Assembly (NCBI GenBank): GCA_020226215.1
Contig: CM035235.1
Span: forward strand, 2,183,151 to 2,247,150
Length of the DNA: 64,000 nt
DNA from: Sindora glabra
Lineage: Eukaryota > Streptophyta > Magnoliopsida > Fabales > Fabaceae
Reading direction: 5' to 3'
In this document: in pieces, positions 13,108 through 24,823 of the stretch
Numbering within the stretch: position 1 is the first letter of the stretch
Layout of the letters: every line of letters starts with the position of its first letter
Notes under the pieces: model-generated
Told to the model about the DNA's origin: nothing
Database searches by the model: none
What the model saw: only the letters and a program-made list of their open reading frames with translations
Translations under genes and position numbers: made by a program

Positions 13108-13262
13108 TGGTTTAATTCGCATTATTGGCCGCATGTTTTGGTGTGGGAGAAGCCCTTCCCTCCCAATTCCAAGCCAAATAGTACGTCCCAATCCAAACCA
13201 ATTCGGTGCCATTAGGGCAGTGAGCATTATCAGAACGCAGAATTTAATGTAAACCAACTGTT
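13108..13262 (+). repeat. Segmental duplication, unit 1 (intact)
   Basis: This GC-richer block begins GTGGTTTAATTCGCATTATT and contains GCATGTTTTGGTGTGGGAGA and GGTGCCATTAGGGCAGTGAG. The same strings, with small changes, recur at 13780-13850 and 14295-14350, so this is the uninterrupted copy of a duplicated segment. The minus frame at 12976-13275 (99 codons) crosses it, but I see no recognisable protein. Confidence 0.65.
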
Positions 13263-13779
13263 TAACCCATGCCAACGGATATTATTAAAAATATAGGATA
13301 TAAAATGTTTTATAAATAATATGTTAATAGTAGGAATATTTATATAGAAAATTTAAGTATATAAATTTATAATATTAGTATTTGAGCCATGTAATTATAT
13401 ATGTTTTTTATTTTAATGTTATTAGCATAAAAATAATACATATGTAATAAAAAAGAAAAATATATTATAAAAGTATAAAAATATAATTTATTATATTTAT
13501 TTTACAATTATTAATGCTTGTAAATAATAAATTTTCACCGAATACATTAATTTCTATTAACTAAAAATATGAAAATTTTGATTTTTTCATATTTTTTATT
13601 AAAAACTTTTAGCATTATATTAACACTAAAACTACAGTGTTACTTTCTTACAAATATTATTAAATATATTATTTTTTAATTTAATAATATGATTTCCTTA
13701 AAAATACCTTAGAAGTCATAACTAATTTAAAATCATCTTGAGCATAAAAATAAATGGATACAACATAATATAAATGGTC

Positions 13780-14352
13780 TAATTCGCATTGGTGGCAGCA
13801 TGTTTTGGTGTGGGAGAAGCCCTTTCCCTCCGTCCAAGCTAAATTGTAAATAGGTTAAGTTGAGTTGTACTTATCTTAAATTGATCAATTTATCTTTTAA
13901 ATAATTAATTTAAACCTGGTCTATTAATTTGCATAAACTCAAAATTTAGGTTTAATTTAACTTATTAAAAAGTATGATTTGATCTATTAACCTATTTAAA
14001 AGTCTAATTATATAAATAGACTTTTAAAATTGCTAATAAGTTAAAGCTTTCTTAAGATTAAAAATTATTTGATAATCTAATTAAGCTTATATATATAAAT
14101 ATATGTATTAAAAGAAGTCAAGCCTAAAAAAGATAGGTTTGACCTATTTATCTAAATATATCTATTTATTAACTTTGACTTGTCTTGTTTAAATAAATAG
14201 ATTAAACTAAGTCATAAAAAAGTTAAATCATGGGTTTCTAAAAGACTATCTGAATTACTTACACCTTTATGAGTAATTCATCAGAACAATCCTAGCCAAT
14301 GGGTGCCATTAGACTAGTGAGCATTATCAAAATACAAAATTTAATATAAATT
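13780..14352 (+). repeat. Segmental duplication, unit 2 (interrupted)
   Basis: The first half (GGTCTAATTCGCATTGGTGG, then GCATGTTTTGGTGTGGGAGA) matches unit 1 at 13110-13175. The second half (GGGTGCCATTAGACTAGTGA, then GCATTATCAAAATACAAAAT) matches unit 1 at 13205-13250. About 430 bp of unrelated sequence lies between the halves, where unit 1 has only some 20 bp. Confidence 0.6.
13855..14285. mobile_element. Insertion splitting the duplicated segment
   Basis: Comparison with the intact unit at 13108-13262 exposes this segment as an insertion. It carries several copies of a subterminal-type motif in both orientations: AATAGGTTAA near the left end, TAACCTATTTA internally, GACCTATTTA near 14140. 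This is typical of non-autonomous hAT-like elements with subterminal repeats. Exact ends and target duplication are blurred by decay. The motif style resembles that of the segment at 39590-40010. Confidence 0.45.
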
Positions 14353-14613
14353 ATGCTTTCTAACTTTTTGTTTTCCTCTCTCTTTCTCCTTCTCTCTCTT
14401 TCTGTATGTATGTGTGTGTGTGTATGCACAGTGTATGAACACTTTCTTGCTTGCATGAGGTAAAAGCTTGGATCATATAAAGTAAATGAGTATATGCAAA
14501 TAAATTTATGTAAACGTATCATTATTTTGAGTAAAATACCATATTTCCTTGTTTGGATTAAAGACCATTCGTTTGTGATTCACATGATACATTATCTATT
14601 TATTTTAGTAAGA

Positions 14614-15097
14614 GTAAGAAATCATTTATTTTATAACAATAATATAAGAAATTCTATTTCATAAAAAATAAAAAATAATGAATTTTTTGGTTAATTATTA
14701 TCTAATAAATTAAGAAAAATAGGACTATTTAGAAATTTCTATTTCTTACAGAGCATAAAAAAGTTATTTATCTACCTCCCTTTAAGTAAATTTTATTTTT
14801 TTTATTTTTATGGATATAAAAATAAAATTATTCTTAATAAATTTAATAAATAATAATTAAAATTTATTAGTTTATATTATAATAATATTAAAATATAATA
14901 TTATTTTATTAATAATTTTCAAAAAATTTAAAATTAAACTAAAAAATATAAGAAGTTATTTCTTGATAAGCATTAATTTTTTAGTATTAATCAAATAACT
15001 TTAACCTCTTTTTGAAAAATTTATATAAAAAATTACTTACTAAAAGATTTAACTTTCTATAAAAATTTGCTTTGCGAATTGAACCACTTCTATAAAT
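14614..15097 (+). mobile_element. MITE family A, copy 2
   Basis: This segment aligns end to end with 11866-12356. Shared landmarks in the same order are CTACCTCCCTTTAAGTAAAT, TTTATGGATATAAAAATAAA, ATATAAGAAGTTATTTCTTG and TTAATCAAATAACTTTAA. It is in the same orientation as copy 1 and about 2.75 kb away. It is more AT-rich and degraded, with frayed termini. Confidence 0.55.
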
Positions 15098-16600
15098 AGT
15101 AAGTAACTTATCATATATACACAACATTTTAACCTCCTCTTTACCACTAAATTAGAGCAAAGAGTAATAAATCATTTAACAATTAACATACACATATACT
15201 ATAAAGATAATTGGCTTAGTAATACTGTCATAACTCTATCCTAGAAGATATGAATCCAATATAAAGGAATGTGATCAATAAAGAAATTAATAATCTTTGG
15301 GACTATTAACATTTTAGTAGAAATGTTCCCACGATTTTATCGTTTCATTTTTACGATAGCTACATAGCTTAAGCTAAATATTTTACTATGAAAAAAATAT
15401 TCTTACAGTAATTTGTAGATAGGACAATCATCCTTGCTTCCACTTTTCTTATGAAAAATATGCTTGTGAATGCAAAGTAATGAATTCAGATTTAAAATAT
15501 AAAAAGAAAACAAAAACACAAAAATAATATTGAATGTGATGTGATTGCACCATTATAATATTTTTTTTCTTTTATGTCTTGATTTTGAAGACATAAATTT
15601 GTAAAGCAAATAGACCCCACACTCCTTGAGGATCATGGGCAACTTAATTCTAGAGTTGTATTTTCAAGTATAGGCGACTTTTTGCGCTTGGAGATCGGTC
15701 ACATCTTCACAGCTCAAGAAAATGACAGAAAACGTGGCCTTCCTCGCAATCCCACGTTGCCTAAGTGAGATTTCCATATAAAATTTTGTTTCCTTAACTA
15801 AATTTGTCCTATGTCATTATTGGCCATTTGGAAAATATAATCTACAAATCAAAGCTAGAGCCCGGTATTCCTTAGCGGCGTAAATTTTTGGTAGAAGTTT
15901 TTTTTTTTTAAAGAAAAGTTTTATTTGTTTATAAACAAATAATCATTTTTCTACTTATTACATATTTTATGATAAAAATAAATATATAATATCATGATAA
16001 TAAGATAAAATAATTTTTTATTCAAAATAAAATATTATTTTTACCACATTCTTTATATTTGATATTATATAAATAAATATTTTTTATTATTTATAATTAT
16101 AAGGTTATTTGTATGAAAGATGTTTTTCAACAAAATAAATGAACTTTATTTGCTTTTGAATTTTTTAACAATTATGTGTAATATAATTTTATCTTTTAAA
16201 GAGAACTCTTAATATGGTTTGAAAATAAATTGAAAGTATAGGCTTTTAAGCAAAATAGAGATAGAAAATTCATCTAATTTCGTTAAATTATCAGAAACGA
16301 TAGAATATTGTTCCCTAAAATTTGTAGAAGTGGTGCTTGCTACTGTACCTTCGTATTTGAAAATTTAAAGTAATGTGATAAATTTAAAAAATTTTAAATT
16401 AAAATTATTTAATTATAATTATTTATTTTCTAACGAATGTAATTAAATAATTTTAATATAACAATTTTTTAGCCTATCACATCAGTCTCAATTTTGAAAT
16501 CACAAGCTACCATAAAACACACCTAAATTATTATTTATGTCTGTAATAATTTTGTCTCATTTTCTTTTGTTGGTCAATATAACCCTTTATAAAGCCCTAC
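15098..16600. other. Intergenic DNA upstream of UFL1
   Basis: The segment is mostly AT-rich. A less AT-rich islet at about 15590-15800 (around GGAGATCGGTCACATCTTCA and AAACGTGGCCTTCCTCGC) stands out but contains no recognisable coding sequence. No RNA gene was identified. Confidence 0.4.
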
Positions 16601-16717
16601 AAAAAGGTCAATCATATTGATCATCTGCAAATCAACCAGACCTGACATAAGGGCTGGCTTTCCCATGACGGACGGACTACGTAGGCTGGATCGGATCAAC
16701 CCTTTCACCATCCTTTT

Positions 16718-16795
16718 TGGGCCTCCCTATTCCACGCCAGACCCACAATCAGTTGGGCCTGACCATCCTCTTGGGCCTTTTCCTGAGGAAGCCCA
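16718..16795 (+). promoter_or_regulatory. UFL1 proximal promoter: cluster of four TGGGCY (site II-type) boxes
   Basis: TGGGCC occurs at 16718-16723, 16754-16759 and 16772-16777, and AGCCCA (the reverse of TGGGCT) at 16790-16795. Four copies in 78 bp lie 170-245 bp upstream of the UFL1 start codon. TGGGCY (site II) boxes are known to bind TCP-type factors in plant promoters of ribosomal, mitochondrial and cell-cycle genes, which fits a housekeeping gene. No convincing TATA box is seen between the cluster and the ATG. The transcription start is unknown, probably about 16800-16900. Confidence 0.55.
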
Positions 16796-16853
16796 AAGAT
16801 AAAATCGTTTCTGTTCTTCTCTTCCATTTCCAAATTGGCAGCAAGCTGAGAGC

Positions 16854-16919
16854 ATGTACTGGGATCGAAACGCCAATTTGGATTTGAAGCACAAAGAAGC
16901 AAATATCAGTAACGTGTAA
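16854..16919 (+). other. Upstream ORF 1 of UFL1 (21 codons)
   Basis: ATG at 16854 opens a 21-codon frame that stops at 16917-16919, 44 bases before the UFL1 ATG. It lies in the presumed 5' leader and could reduce initiation at UFL1 if transcribed. Its presence in the mRNA depends on the unmapped transcription start. Confidence 0.45.
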
Positions 16920-16949
16920 GGATTTCTCTCTGTGCCTCTCCGTGTGTGT

Positions 16950-17051
16950 ATGATCGGAAGAACATGGACGACGAATTGCTTGAGTTGCAGAGACAGTTCG
17001 AGTTCGCACAGCAAGCTAAGTCCAGCATTCGGTTATCTGAGCGAAACGTAG
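16950..17051 (+). other. Upstream ORF 2 of UFL1, overlapping the main start
   Basis: ATG at 16950 is 14 bases upstream of the UFL1 ATG (16964) and out of frame with it. The frame runs 33 codons into exon 1 and ends with TAG at 17049-17051. Its context (GTGTATGAT) is weak, while the main start AACATGGAC is stronger, so leaky scanning would be expected. Confidence 0.5.
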
Positions 17052-20000
17052 TTGAATTAGTCCAAAAACTACAGGAGCTTCGAATTATTGATTTCGATCT
17101 TCTTCACACTATTTCTGGCAAAGAATACATCACTCCGGTATGATGTCTTCACCCTCCTTATCTCTTTCTCACCATCAGTTGTCTTCCATGGAAAATTTAG
17201 GAAAGACAATCAAAATTTGGAAGCTGTAAACTAATTTTGCATCAGATGATATTGATTACGGAAATTAAATGGTGAAAGCGAACAAATTATTGGAATTGCT
17301 TCTACTTTTTGGTTTAACTGCTTACGATGACATTTCGGCATTTGTTCACCTTGTTTTCGTATGATTGATTGATTGCAGTTGCTATTGTAGTATTGCATGT
17401 GATTTTCTTGATATAGTTGCAATTTCTGGTATAAATATGGTTGTGTATGTACATGTAGGAGCAACTGAGGAATGAAATAGTGGATGAGGTTAAGAAGTCT
17501 GGGCGTGTTTCTCTAATTGATCTCGCTGATGTCACTGGAGTTGACTTGTACCATGTTGAGAACCAGGCTCAACGCATAATAGTAGATCATCCACAGTTGA
17601 TGTTAATTCAGGGGGAAATTATGTCAGAATCTTACTGGGACTCTGTAGCTGAAGAAACCAATGAGAGGCTTCAGGAATGTAGTCAGATTGCGCTGACAGA
17701 ACTTGCTACACAGTTAAATGTTGGTCTTGAATTGGTTGCCTCCATGTTGGAACCTCGCCTTGGCACTGTGGTGAGTCGATGTTGATTCATTCTTTCACGG
17801 TAACTGTTCTCATATGACAACTTAAAAGCTGTTATAATAGGCATTGATGATGTATACAGGTGAAGGGCAGACTGGAAGGTGGTCAATTATATACGCCTGC
17901 ATATGTAGCTCGTGTTAGTGCCATGGTTCGTGGTGCTGCAAGGGGTATCACGGTTCCAACAAATTTGTCGGTGTTATGGAGCTTGTTACAGCAATTACTG
18001 CAAGAAATGGATGGAACGAGTGGTGTTGCTGCTGAAGGATCTTTCTTCCAGTCGTTATTTAATGGGCTTGTGAAGGAAGGAGAGATTCTTGGGTCACTTC
18101 GTGCCGGAGTACATTGGACTCCAGCTGTAAGTCACACATTTGAAGATTTATTCTGCATTATTACAATTGTAATTACATTGACATTTATCTTTGTTTGAGT
18201 GTGTTTTGACTCTATGATTTCCTATAAGTGATGTCATCAAACTTGTCACATCTGTATTAAGTTGTATGAACCTTGATGCTTGTCACCTAATTCACCATTT
18301 AATCTTCTCTCATCAGAGGCTATTTATTGCTGCATTGAGGGGTAAAATAATATTACTTTGAGAAAGATAACATTTGCTATCATTTTCATTTTTGCATCAC
18401 TTGACAGGTCTTTGCCATTGCTCAAAAGGCAAGTGTGGACTCATTTTTTTCACAGGTAAGAATTCCCTGGTATTTAGCTCTCCATCACCTTAATGTGCCA
18501 GTTTTAGGTCAACATGCAAATGTTGCTGCATGCAAATGCCATATTACATAACTTCATATATTGTTAGTTAAAATATTTTTACTATATCAAATATAAAAAT
18601 AAAATCCCATAATTGGTGAGGGCTGACTATCTCCCCAAGGCAGGGGGGACTAGCAAGGAAAGGAGGGAGTTGCCATTCATCCAAAGCCTGGGGGAAGAGG
18701 GTCTCCATGACCTAACTTTAGTGCACATGACTATCTTATTTCATGTCTCTTTTTGCTTTTATTCTCCTTAATTTCATTCTATGCTATCTTGTTTCTATGC
18801 TTCAGAATTCTTTTATCGGCTATGATGTTCTGTACAAACTTGGAATTCCCCAGCCTGTCCAATTCCTGCAGGTAGGTAACTAAATCACTTCTCCACATAA
18901 TTCAATTTTCCAAAAACTAACAATCTCATATTTATTTGAAGTTAATACTTTCTCTTACGTTGCTTCTTTTGCTTTTACTAATGAAGTTTAAGTATGTGAA
19001 ATCGAATTTAGTCCAGATATCCTGAAGGTGTACCTCTCGTCACAACATTTGTTCACCCATCAATGATTGATATGCTGGATGCTGCTACTGAAGATGCTAT
19101 TGAAAGAGGTAGCTGGTGAGGGCCCTATCTGCAGCATGCTATTCCTTCATTTTTTTCTTCTTTTAAACCCCATTCCTCTTTCCATCTTTTTATAAGGTAA
19201 ATTACCTCCCTAAGGTTTGGTCTAATTCCACTAAAATCTTTCTATTTTCCAAAATATACACTCACCTCCAATATTCCTGTGCATTTAAACCTACATTTGC
19301 CTTCCTTGCTCCAGAAATATCAGGGTGGTGAGTGTGTATTTCTTAAAATATAAAGGTACAAGTGTAATTTACTAAAAACCTCAGAGAAGGTATGTGTAGT
19401 TTTTAACTTTTTATATTTCTAAATAGGGATTTCTTGTACACCATTACATTACTCATCTTCAAATTTTATGGCGTAGCACATAAGTAGAAGAAATTATTTA
19501 TGTTGATTTGGTGGATTAGTGATCTTCCAACTTGATCGAAGGTTTTATTTTCTGGTTCATTCCTCCCATTTCTTCTCTGCATCACTCACTTTCTTTCGAT
19601 AAAGTTCATATAAACGTCTGCCCTAATTGCCCCAATTGGCATCTCAAATTAATAACCAGAAGAGGCTATATGGGATGTTGTTTGGGATATCGTGGGTTTT
19701 CCTAGCCACTTTGGATAGCCTCTTAACCACTAGGTATTGTGTTTTTTGAGAGCAATCAAGAAAAGAGAGCTATATGGGATGTTGCAAGACTTGCTGTTTT
19801 ATGGTGCTTATGGTAGGAAAGGAATGGTGGAATTTTTAAATAGCTATATCAGCCAATAGTGTTGGTGTGGGATAAGATTTTGTTTGTTACCTCAATTTGG
19901 CTTAAAGTTCATGGTTTATTTTAAAGGATGAGTTTGATAGATTTGCAAAGGAATTGGAAGTCAATCTTAGATTGGTGATAGGACGGTTTCTTTTGTATCT

Positions 20001-23000
20001 TTCGGCTTTTCTCTCTCTATTTGAGGACTTTTTGTCCTTTTTCTTCTGTATTTTTCTCCTTTTTTAATGAAATTTCTTTTTCTATCATCAAAAGAAAAAA
20101 AAAGGACAGAAGAGACTATATATCATAAATATTTATTTCCTTGTCTCACATTCTAGCTGTTGTTCAACATTTGTTATTATTTGGGTATTTGGTATTCTTT
20201 CCACCTCTTTTGGCATTTTACTTTATGCCAATCAGCTTTTCCCTGGCTGTCTTTTTGCTTTTAATATTACAGCTGCCCATGACCTTTATCTAGCCAAGGA
20301 TAGTTGCCGCTAGATGATATTCACTGTTCCATTCCCTTATGACATTTATCAAAGAGGATCTCTTGAGATGCTTTTGCATCTTGTGTACTTGGATTTTTTA
20401 ACTATTGCTTTAAAAATTATTAACTTCTGTAAATGCTTTATATGTGATGTAGAGCTAGAATCTTTGGAACATTCTTTCCGATAATAATTTTTATGTTAAT
20501 TTACTCTATTGTTCCTGTTTAGGTCCTTAGAGTATAGTAGTTTTGAATTGGATTTATACGTTTTTTTCTTTGTTTGGGGAAAGTGAATAATCTTTTCCAA
20601 ATATCATAATTTTCTGTAAGTTATTTTCCACTTAACTACAGTTAGAAATGTTATGGAAGCTCTACATCAACAACCGTTAAGCCACATCAACAGTGATGTC
20701 CATGTTCGTTGATTACTAACTGAATTCAACGGGAAAATGACAGACGTTTCCAATTAGAAACAAAAAATAAGTATAAGGATTCAATTCCAACCTTTTAATA
20801 AAAATTGAGGGAAACTATAAATGGTGATGGAGTATTTTAGCCTAATATTTTTCATTAGTTAGATGATATTTTTTAATTCTTTCTATGCTGATATTTTGAT
20901 GCAGGAGTGATTCTCTTTCCCTACTGCCTTCATCTTTTACCCCACAAGATGCATCTAAAATGTTGTCCTCCTGTCGGTCTATTCAGTCAGCACTTAAGGT
21001 AAGTTTCTACCTCCTGGTGAATTTATATAGAGACACCGTTGTTTCAGATGTTCATGTCTTATGCTTTTTTGCAGTCTAACAAAGCACACATTTTTGGGGA
21101 TTTTTATGTGTTGAGCAACAGCTTTATGAAGGTATGGTCTTTGATACAGGCATATGCTATGGTGTAGATATAGCTGGTCACGTCTCCTTTAGGTAGTAGT
21201 GGAACCTATTGTGTTCAGCTGCCTCCATCAGTGAGAATATTTTATAAGCTGGTATCAAAATCACATGACTATGAACTAAGAACCTGAATAAAGGGGTGAT
21301 CATATATAAGTGCCGCTAGTTATTTTGTACAGTGCAAACTGGATTAGATGGTAAAAAACATGTACTCTTTTGTGCCTAAAATCTCTTGGTTTTAATGGTT
21401 AATTTTTATCCTTAACAAAGCTCTGTGTTCCTCATCATTGTTATATTTTTAAGAATCAGGAACCTGACATAAGTTACTATTTAAACAATTTGTTTCAGAA
21501 ATATATTTTTTCTGTTCACCTATGTCCTGATACTTGCAAGTCTTTGTCTACCTCATTGAGTAGGATATCTGTGATCGCTTGATGAAAGAGATGGAAACAT
21601 TAGGTGTTTCAGGGTCCTCTGGTGCTTTATTGTCTGGTAATTCACAAGTAGTCAGTGAAGCAAAAGCTGGGCATGATTCAAGCAGGTTGAAAGAATCAAC
21701 AGAAACGGGGGTAGATGTCAGTGCCAACAAACATGGTGACAGAGGATCAAAGAAGAAAAGGGGAAAAGCCTCTGGAAATGCTGCAGTCATTGCATCTGAT
21801 AGTGGTCCGGATAACCAGGAACAGACTTACACAAAGTCTAAGAAAAGCCAGAGAAGGGGCAAGGATACATCTTCCTCACAAATTTTGGATTCAAAATCAG
21901 TTTCTAGAAAAGAATCACTTAAAATGAAAGAGGATCTCAGTAGACCTTCTGAGGAATGGATCATGGATAAGATTATAACTCTGCTTCCTGAATTTGAAGA
22001 AAAAGGTCTGTTGATTTGGATCTGGTCATTCTAATCATTTGCATTACCTGATGTTCTCATTTGGAGTGCTGTTATATCATAGGTATGGATGATCCTGAAA
22101 CAATTCTTAGACCTCTGGCTAACCATCTAAGACCTACAATAATCAACTCTTGGATGGAAAAGAAGAAGGCATTGTTTACAGAAAATGCAGAAAAGATGAG
22201 ACATTTGCTTGATAATCTGCAAAAGAAACTTGATGAGGTTGGACTATTAAATTGGCATTCTCTTTTTTAATCTGCGTTCATTACTTTTACCTCTCTTTAT
22301 ATCATTTTTCAGAGAATTAATGTCTGTTCTTAATTTTTCTTCTTTATGTGTATACTTAATTGGAATCGTATAAAATATGTCTTGTGCTGATTGTTCATTT
22401 CTCTGGCAGACTTTCTTAGACATGCAGCTGTATGAAAAGGCTTTGGAATTGTTTGATGATGATCAATCAACTTCTGTGAGTTTAGTCTAGTCATTTGGCA
22501 TTTTTAGTATGTCATTTTGACTGCTAAAATGGGTAAGGCTAACCTTTCTGTGATACCCAGGTTGTGTTGCATAGGCATTTACTAAGAACAGCAGCTGCTC
22601 CTATGGTGGATGTGCTCCTTCATGATCTGGTAGCATATATATTATATTATTATTTGCACTACTTATTATTTTATAACAGAGTCTAAACCAATGTGTTCAA
22701 TATCTGCAGGATGAGCATAACAAATTAAAGAGTGGACTTGAAGTAGAGGAATCAACAAATTTAGAATCTGTTTCACAGAGTCCCGGAGACAGAACTGCAA
22801 TTGTATGAAAAAATATATTACTTCACATAAGTTCTCTCTCTCATATTCTAGACTTGTGCTTAGTCTTTTGATATTTGCTGAAGATTACCATTGAGGAGAA
22901 ACATGCAAGTGACTTAATAGCACTCATCTATTTAATTGCTCTTGCAGTGCAAGAGTTTACCAGGTGCTCTTGCAAAAAAGTGTCTTGCAGTTTTTGAAGC

Positions 23001-24823
23001 ATTGGAAGGGAAGGTCAGCATCCTTATTTCTAGTGCAGTTTTCATGGTTAGGTTAGGTTTGCTTGAAACCCTTTTGGTAGTAGTGTTGTAGGGAAATTCA
23101 TTATATATGTTGCTTTACTCAGAAGCTTAATCCTTTCAGTTGCAACAATAAGTCCACTGTTCCATGTCAAACCTTGGGGATCTATGTGATGCAGTTTCTA
23201 GTTTTGTAGTCTTGCTTGTTTCATTATATTTATTTGTGCGTTTTTCTTCTCAATAGATTTCAAAGCTAGCATGGTATGGTAGCTTTCCACATGCTAACAT
23301 GCTTAACCTACTTGAGTGTAGCTCATTGACTGGAAATTCCCTATTTTGCTTTTATTGATTCCTGTTTACCAAGTGCTAACTAATGATTGAATGTTCAATA
23401 TCACAGCGGGTGGAGGTGTTCATGGCTGCATTTAGAGAGGTAACTGAAGAGAGGTAATGCATTTGTTCTAACTTACTAACTTTAGCATTGATTTGAGATG
23501 TAGAGCTTCTGTCTTGATGTGGAGTTTGATATGTGGTTCAATATATAATTTTCCAGTGGGTTGAATTTAAAAAAGCTTGACAAGAAACTAGAAAGAACAC
23601 TCCTGCATACATATCGCAAGGTAATCATGCTTACGTTCATAAATTATGTTAAAATAGACCTTGATAAAGTGACGCCAGATTCACTACTCATGTATTTATA
23701 ATGACGAGGCTGGTTGACAATTTCATCATTGCATAAACATGTAGCATCTAGCTAATTTTGTGACAAGTTGACCTTTGTTCTGTCTCTTATCTTTGTTATT
23801 GTCAGGAATTGACATCTAAAGTTTCTGCTGAGGCTGACCCAGTGTCCCTTCTGCCAAAAGTTGTGTCTTTACTATATGTACAGGTAAGTAAAGTATTTTA
23901 CTCTTTTCTGTCCATTTGTATTCTTTCATAGAAAGTTTCCTCTTCTCTCTTTTCTAATCATCAACATGGATGCTCTAATGTATAGGTTCACCACAAAGCT
24001 CTTCAAGCCCCTGGAAGGGCCATTTCTATTGCTATTTCTCGATTGCAGGTATGTTAATTTTTCCTGTAATTCTGCTGCTATTCTTGTTAGACATCAACCA
24101 TGAGGCCTTCAGGTGATATCCAGTCAAGTTGGTGTATTTGTGGATAGAGTAATCCAATTAACTCCTTTATACTACAAATGAAATATCTCACTATTAAAAA
24201 CTACATCTGAGCAAGACATATGGAACTGAACTCAAGTAATGTTAGTTGATCATACATCTTGAAATATAACCCACTAATCTAGCAATGGGAGTTATGTACT
24301 ATCCAATATTTTGTAACTGATTTCTTCACAACTGCTCCCCACAATTTCATTTGTATGTACTTTCAGGGTAAGGTAGACGAGTCAGCATACAAGATATTAA
24401 CTGATTATCAGACTGCTACGGTGACTCTTTTGGCACTATTATCAGCTGCAACTGGTGATGTGAGTAAATATGCATTCTTCTCATAATCTGCTTGTCTTTT
24501 CGTAATTTTTTTTAATTCATGTACTAAAAGAAAACTGCTTCCTTCTTCATGTTTTTTCAAGTTTATATCCTGTTGGGGCTTGTGAAGTGGTCATGCAATA
24601 AGCAGAAATGTGAAGGAAACATAGCATGCAGACTAGTTGTAATTTCATATTCGTATTGTACTTTATCTTTCTAATGGGAGCAATTGATATATTCTTATTG
24701 CCATCTTACCTGTTTGGATAGGAGGAAGACTGCTCGTCTGATAGGATATTGAGTCAAAGGGAGCATTTAGAGAGCCAAATGCCAGCCTTGAAAAGCTTGG
24801 TATTGAGCACCTCACAATCTTGA
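16964..24823 (+). CDS. UFL1: E3 UFM1-protein ligase 1 (UFL1), 20 coding exons, 819 aa
   Basis: UFL1 is the scaffold-type E3 (no RING or HECT) that passes UFM1 from the E2 UFC1 to ER and ribosomal targets, working with DDRGK1/UFBP1 at the ER surface. Exons in phase: 16964-17137, 17459-17770, 17860-18126, 18408-18455, 18806-18871, 19012-19115, 20905-20998, 21075-21131, 21564-22005, 22083-22237, 22410-22475, 22561-22629, 22710-22802, 22948-23013, 23407-23453, 23557-23620, 23806-23883, 23986-24048, 24367-24459, 24722-24823 (TGA). All introns are GT-AG. The total of 2460 nt is open throughout and close to the Arabidopsis length (about 800 aa). Family signatures are MDDELLELQRQFEFAQ at the N-terminus, VKGRLEGGQLYTPAYVARV in exon 3 and GSWSDSLS across exons 6-7. 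Exon 9 encodes a disordered, lysine-rich linker (KKKR at about 437-440, KSKKSQRRGK at about 465-474) before the helical C-terminal half. The start is the first ATG in frame with good context; the upstream frame from 16946 has no in-frame ATG. Small exon-border shifts are possible, but the identity is secure. Confidence 0.95.
18590..18725 (+). other. GC-richer segment in UFL1 intron 4
   Basis: This roughly 130-bp block with G-runs (CAAGGCAGGGGGGACTAGC) differs sharply from the surrounding intron. It may be an inserted repeat fragment. I do not recognise the family. Confidence 0.3.
19194..19395. mobile_element. Inverted-repeat MITE-like element in UFL1 intron 6
   Basis: The left arm GGTAAATTACCTCCCTAAGG, with ATACACTCACCTCCAATATT further in, is matched by the reverse complement of the right part: AGTAAATTACACTTGTACC, with ATACACACTCACCACCCTGA further in. 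The segment is thus an imperfect palindrome of about 200 bp. The GTAAATTAC and ACACTCACCTCC wording is typical of a common plant palindromic repeat. It has no coding capacity and is spliced out with intron 6. Confidence 0.5.
19657..20121 (+). mobile_element. 5'-truncated L1-type LINE in UFL1 intron 6, with target duplication and poly(A)
   Basis: A 435-bp insertion (about 19672-20106) is bracketed by near-perfect 15-bp direct repeats, CAGAAGAGGCTATAT (19657-19671) and CAGAAGAGACTATAT (20107-20121), and ends in an A-rich tail (about 20088-20103). The 5' part still encodes remnants of the end of a LINE ORF2: IWDVARLAVLWCLW, a stop, then ERNGGIF, the tail seen in plant L1 polymerase polyproteins. 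The 3' UTR ends in TTTTTAATGAAATTTC just before the tail, as in plant LINEs. It is sense-oriented with UFL1 and explains much of why intron 6 (19116-20904) is the longest in the gene. Confidence 0.8.

Noticed and set aside
12976..13275. 99-codon minus ORF
   Set aside because: It lies across a duplicated noncoding segment, and the second copy of the segment does not keep the frame. No recognisable domain.
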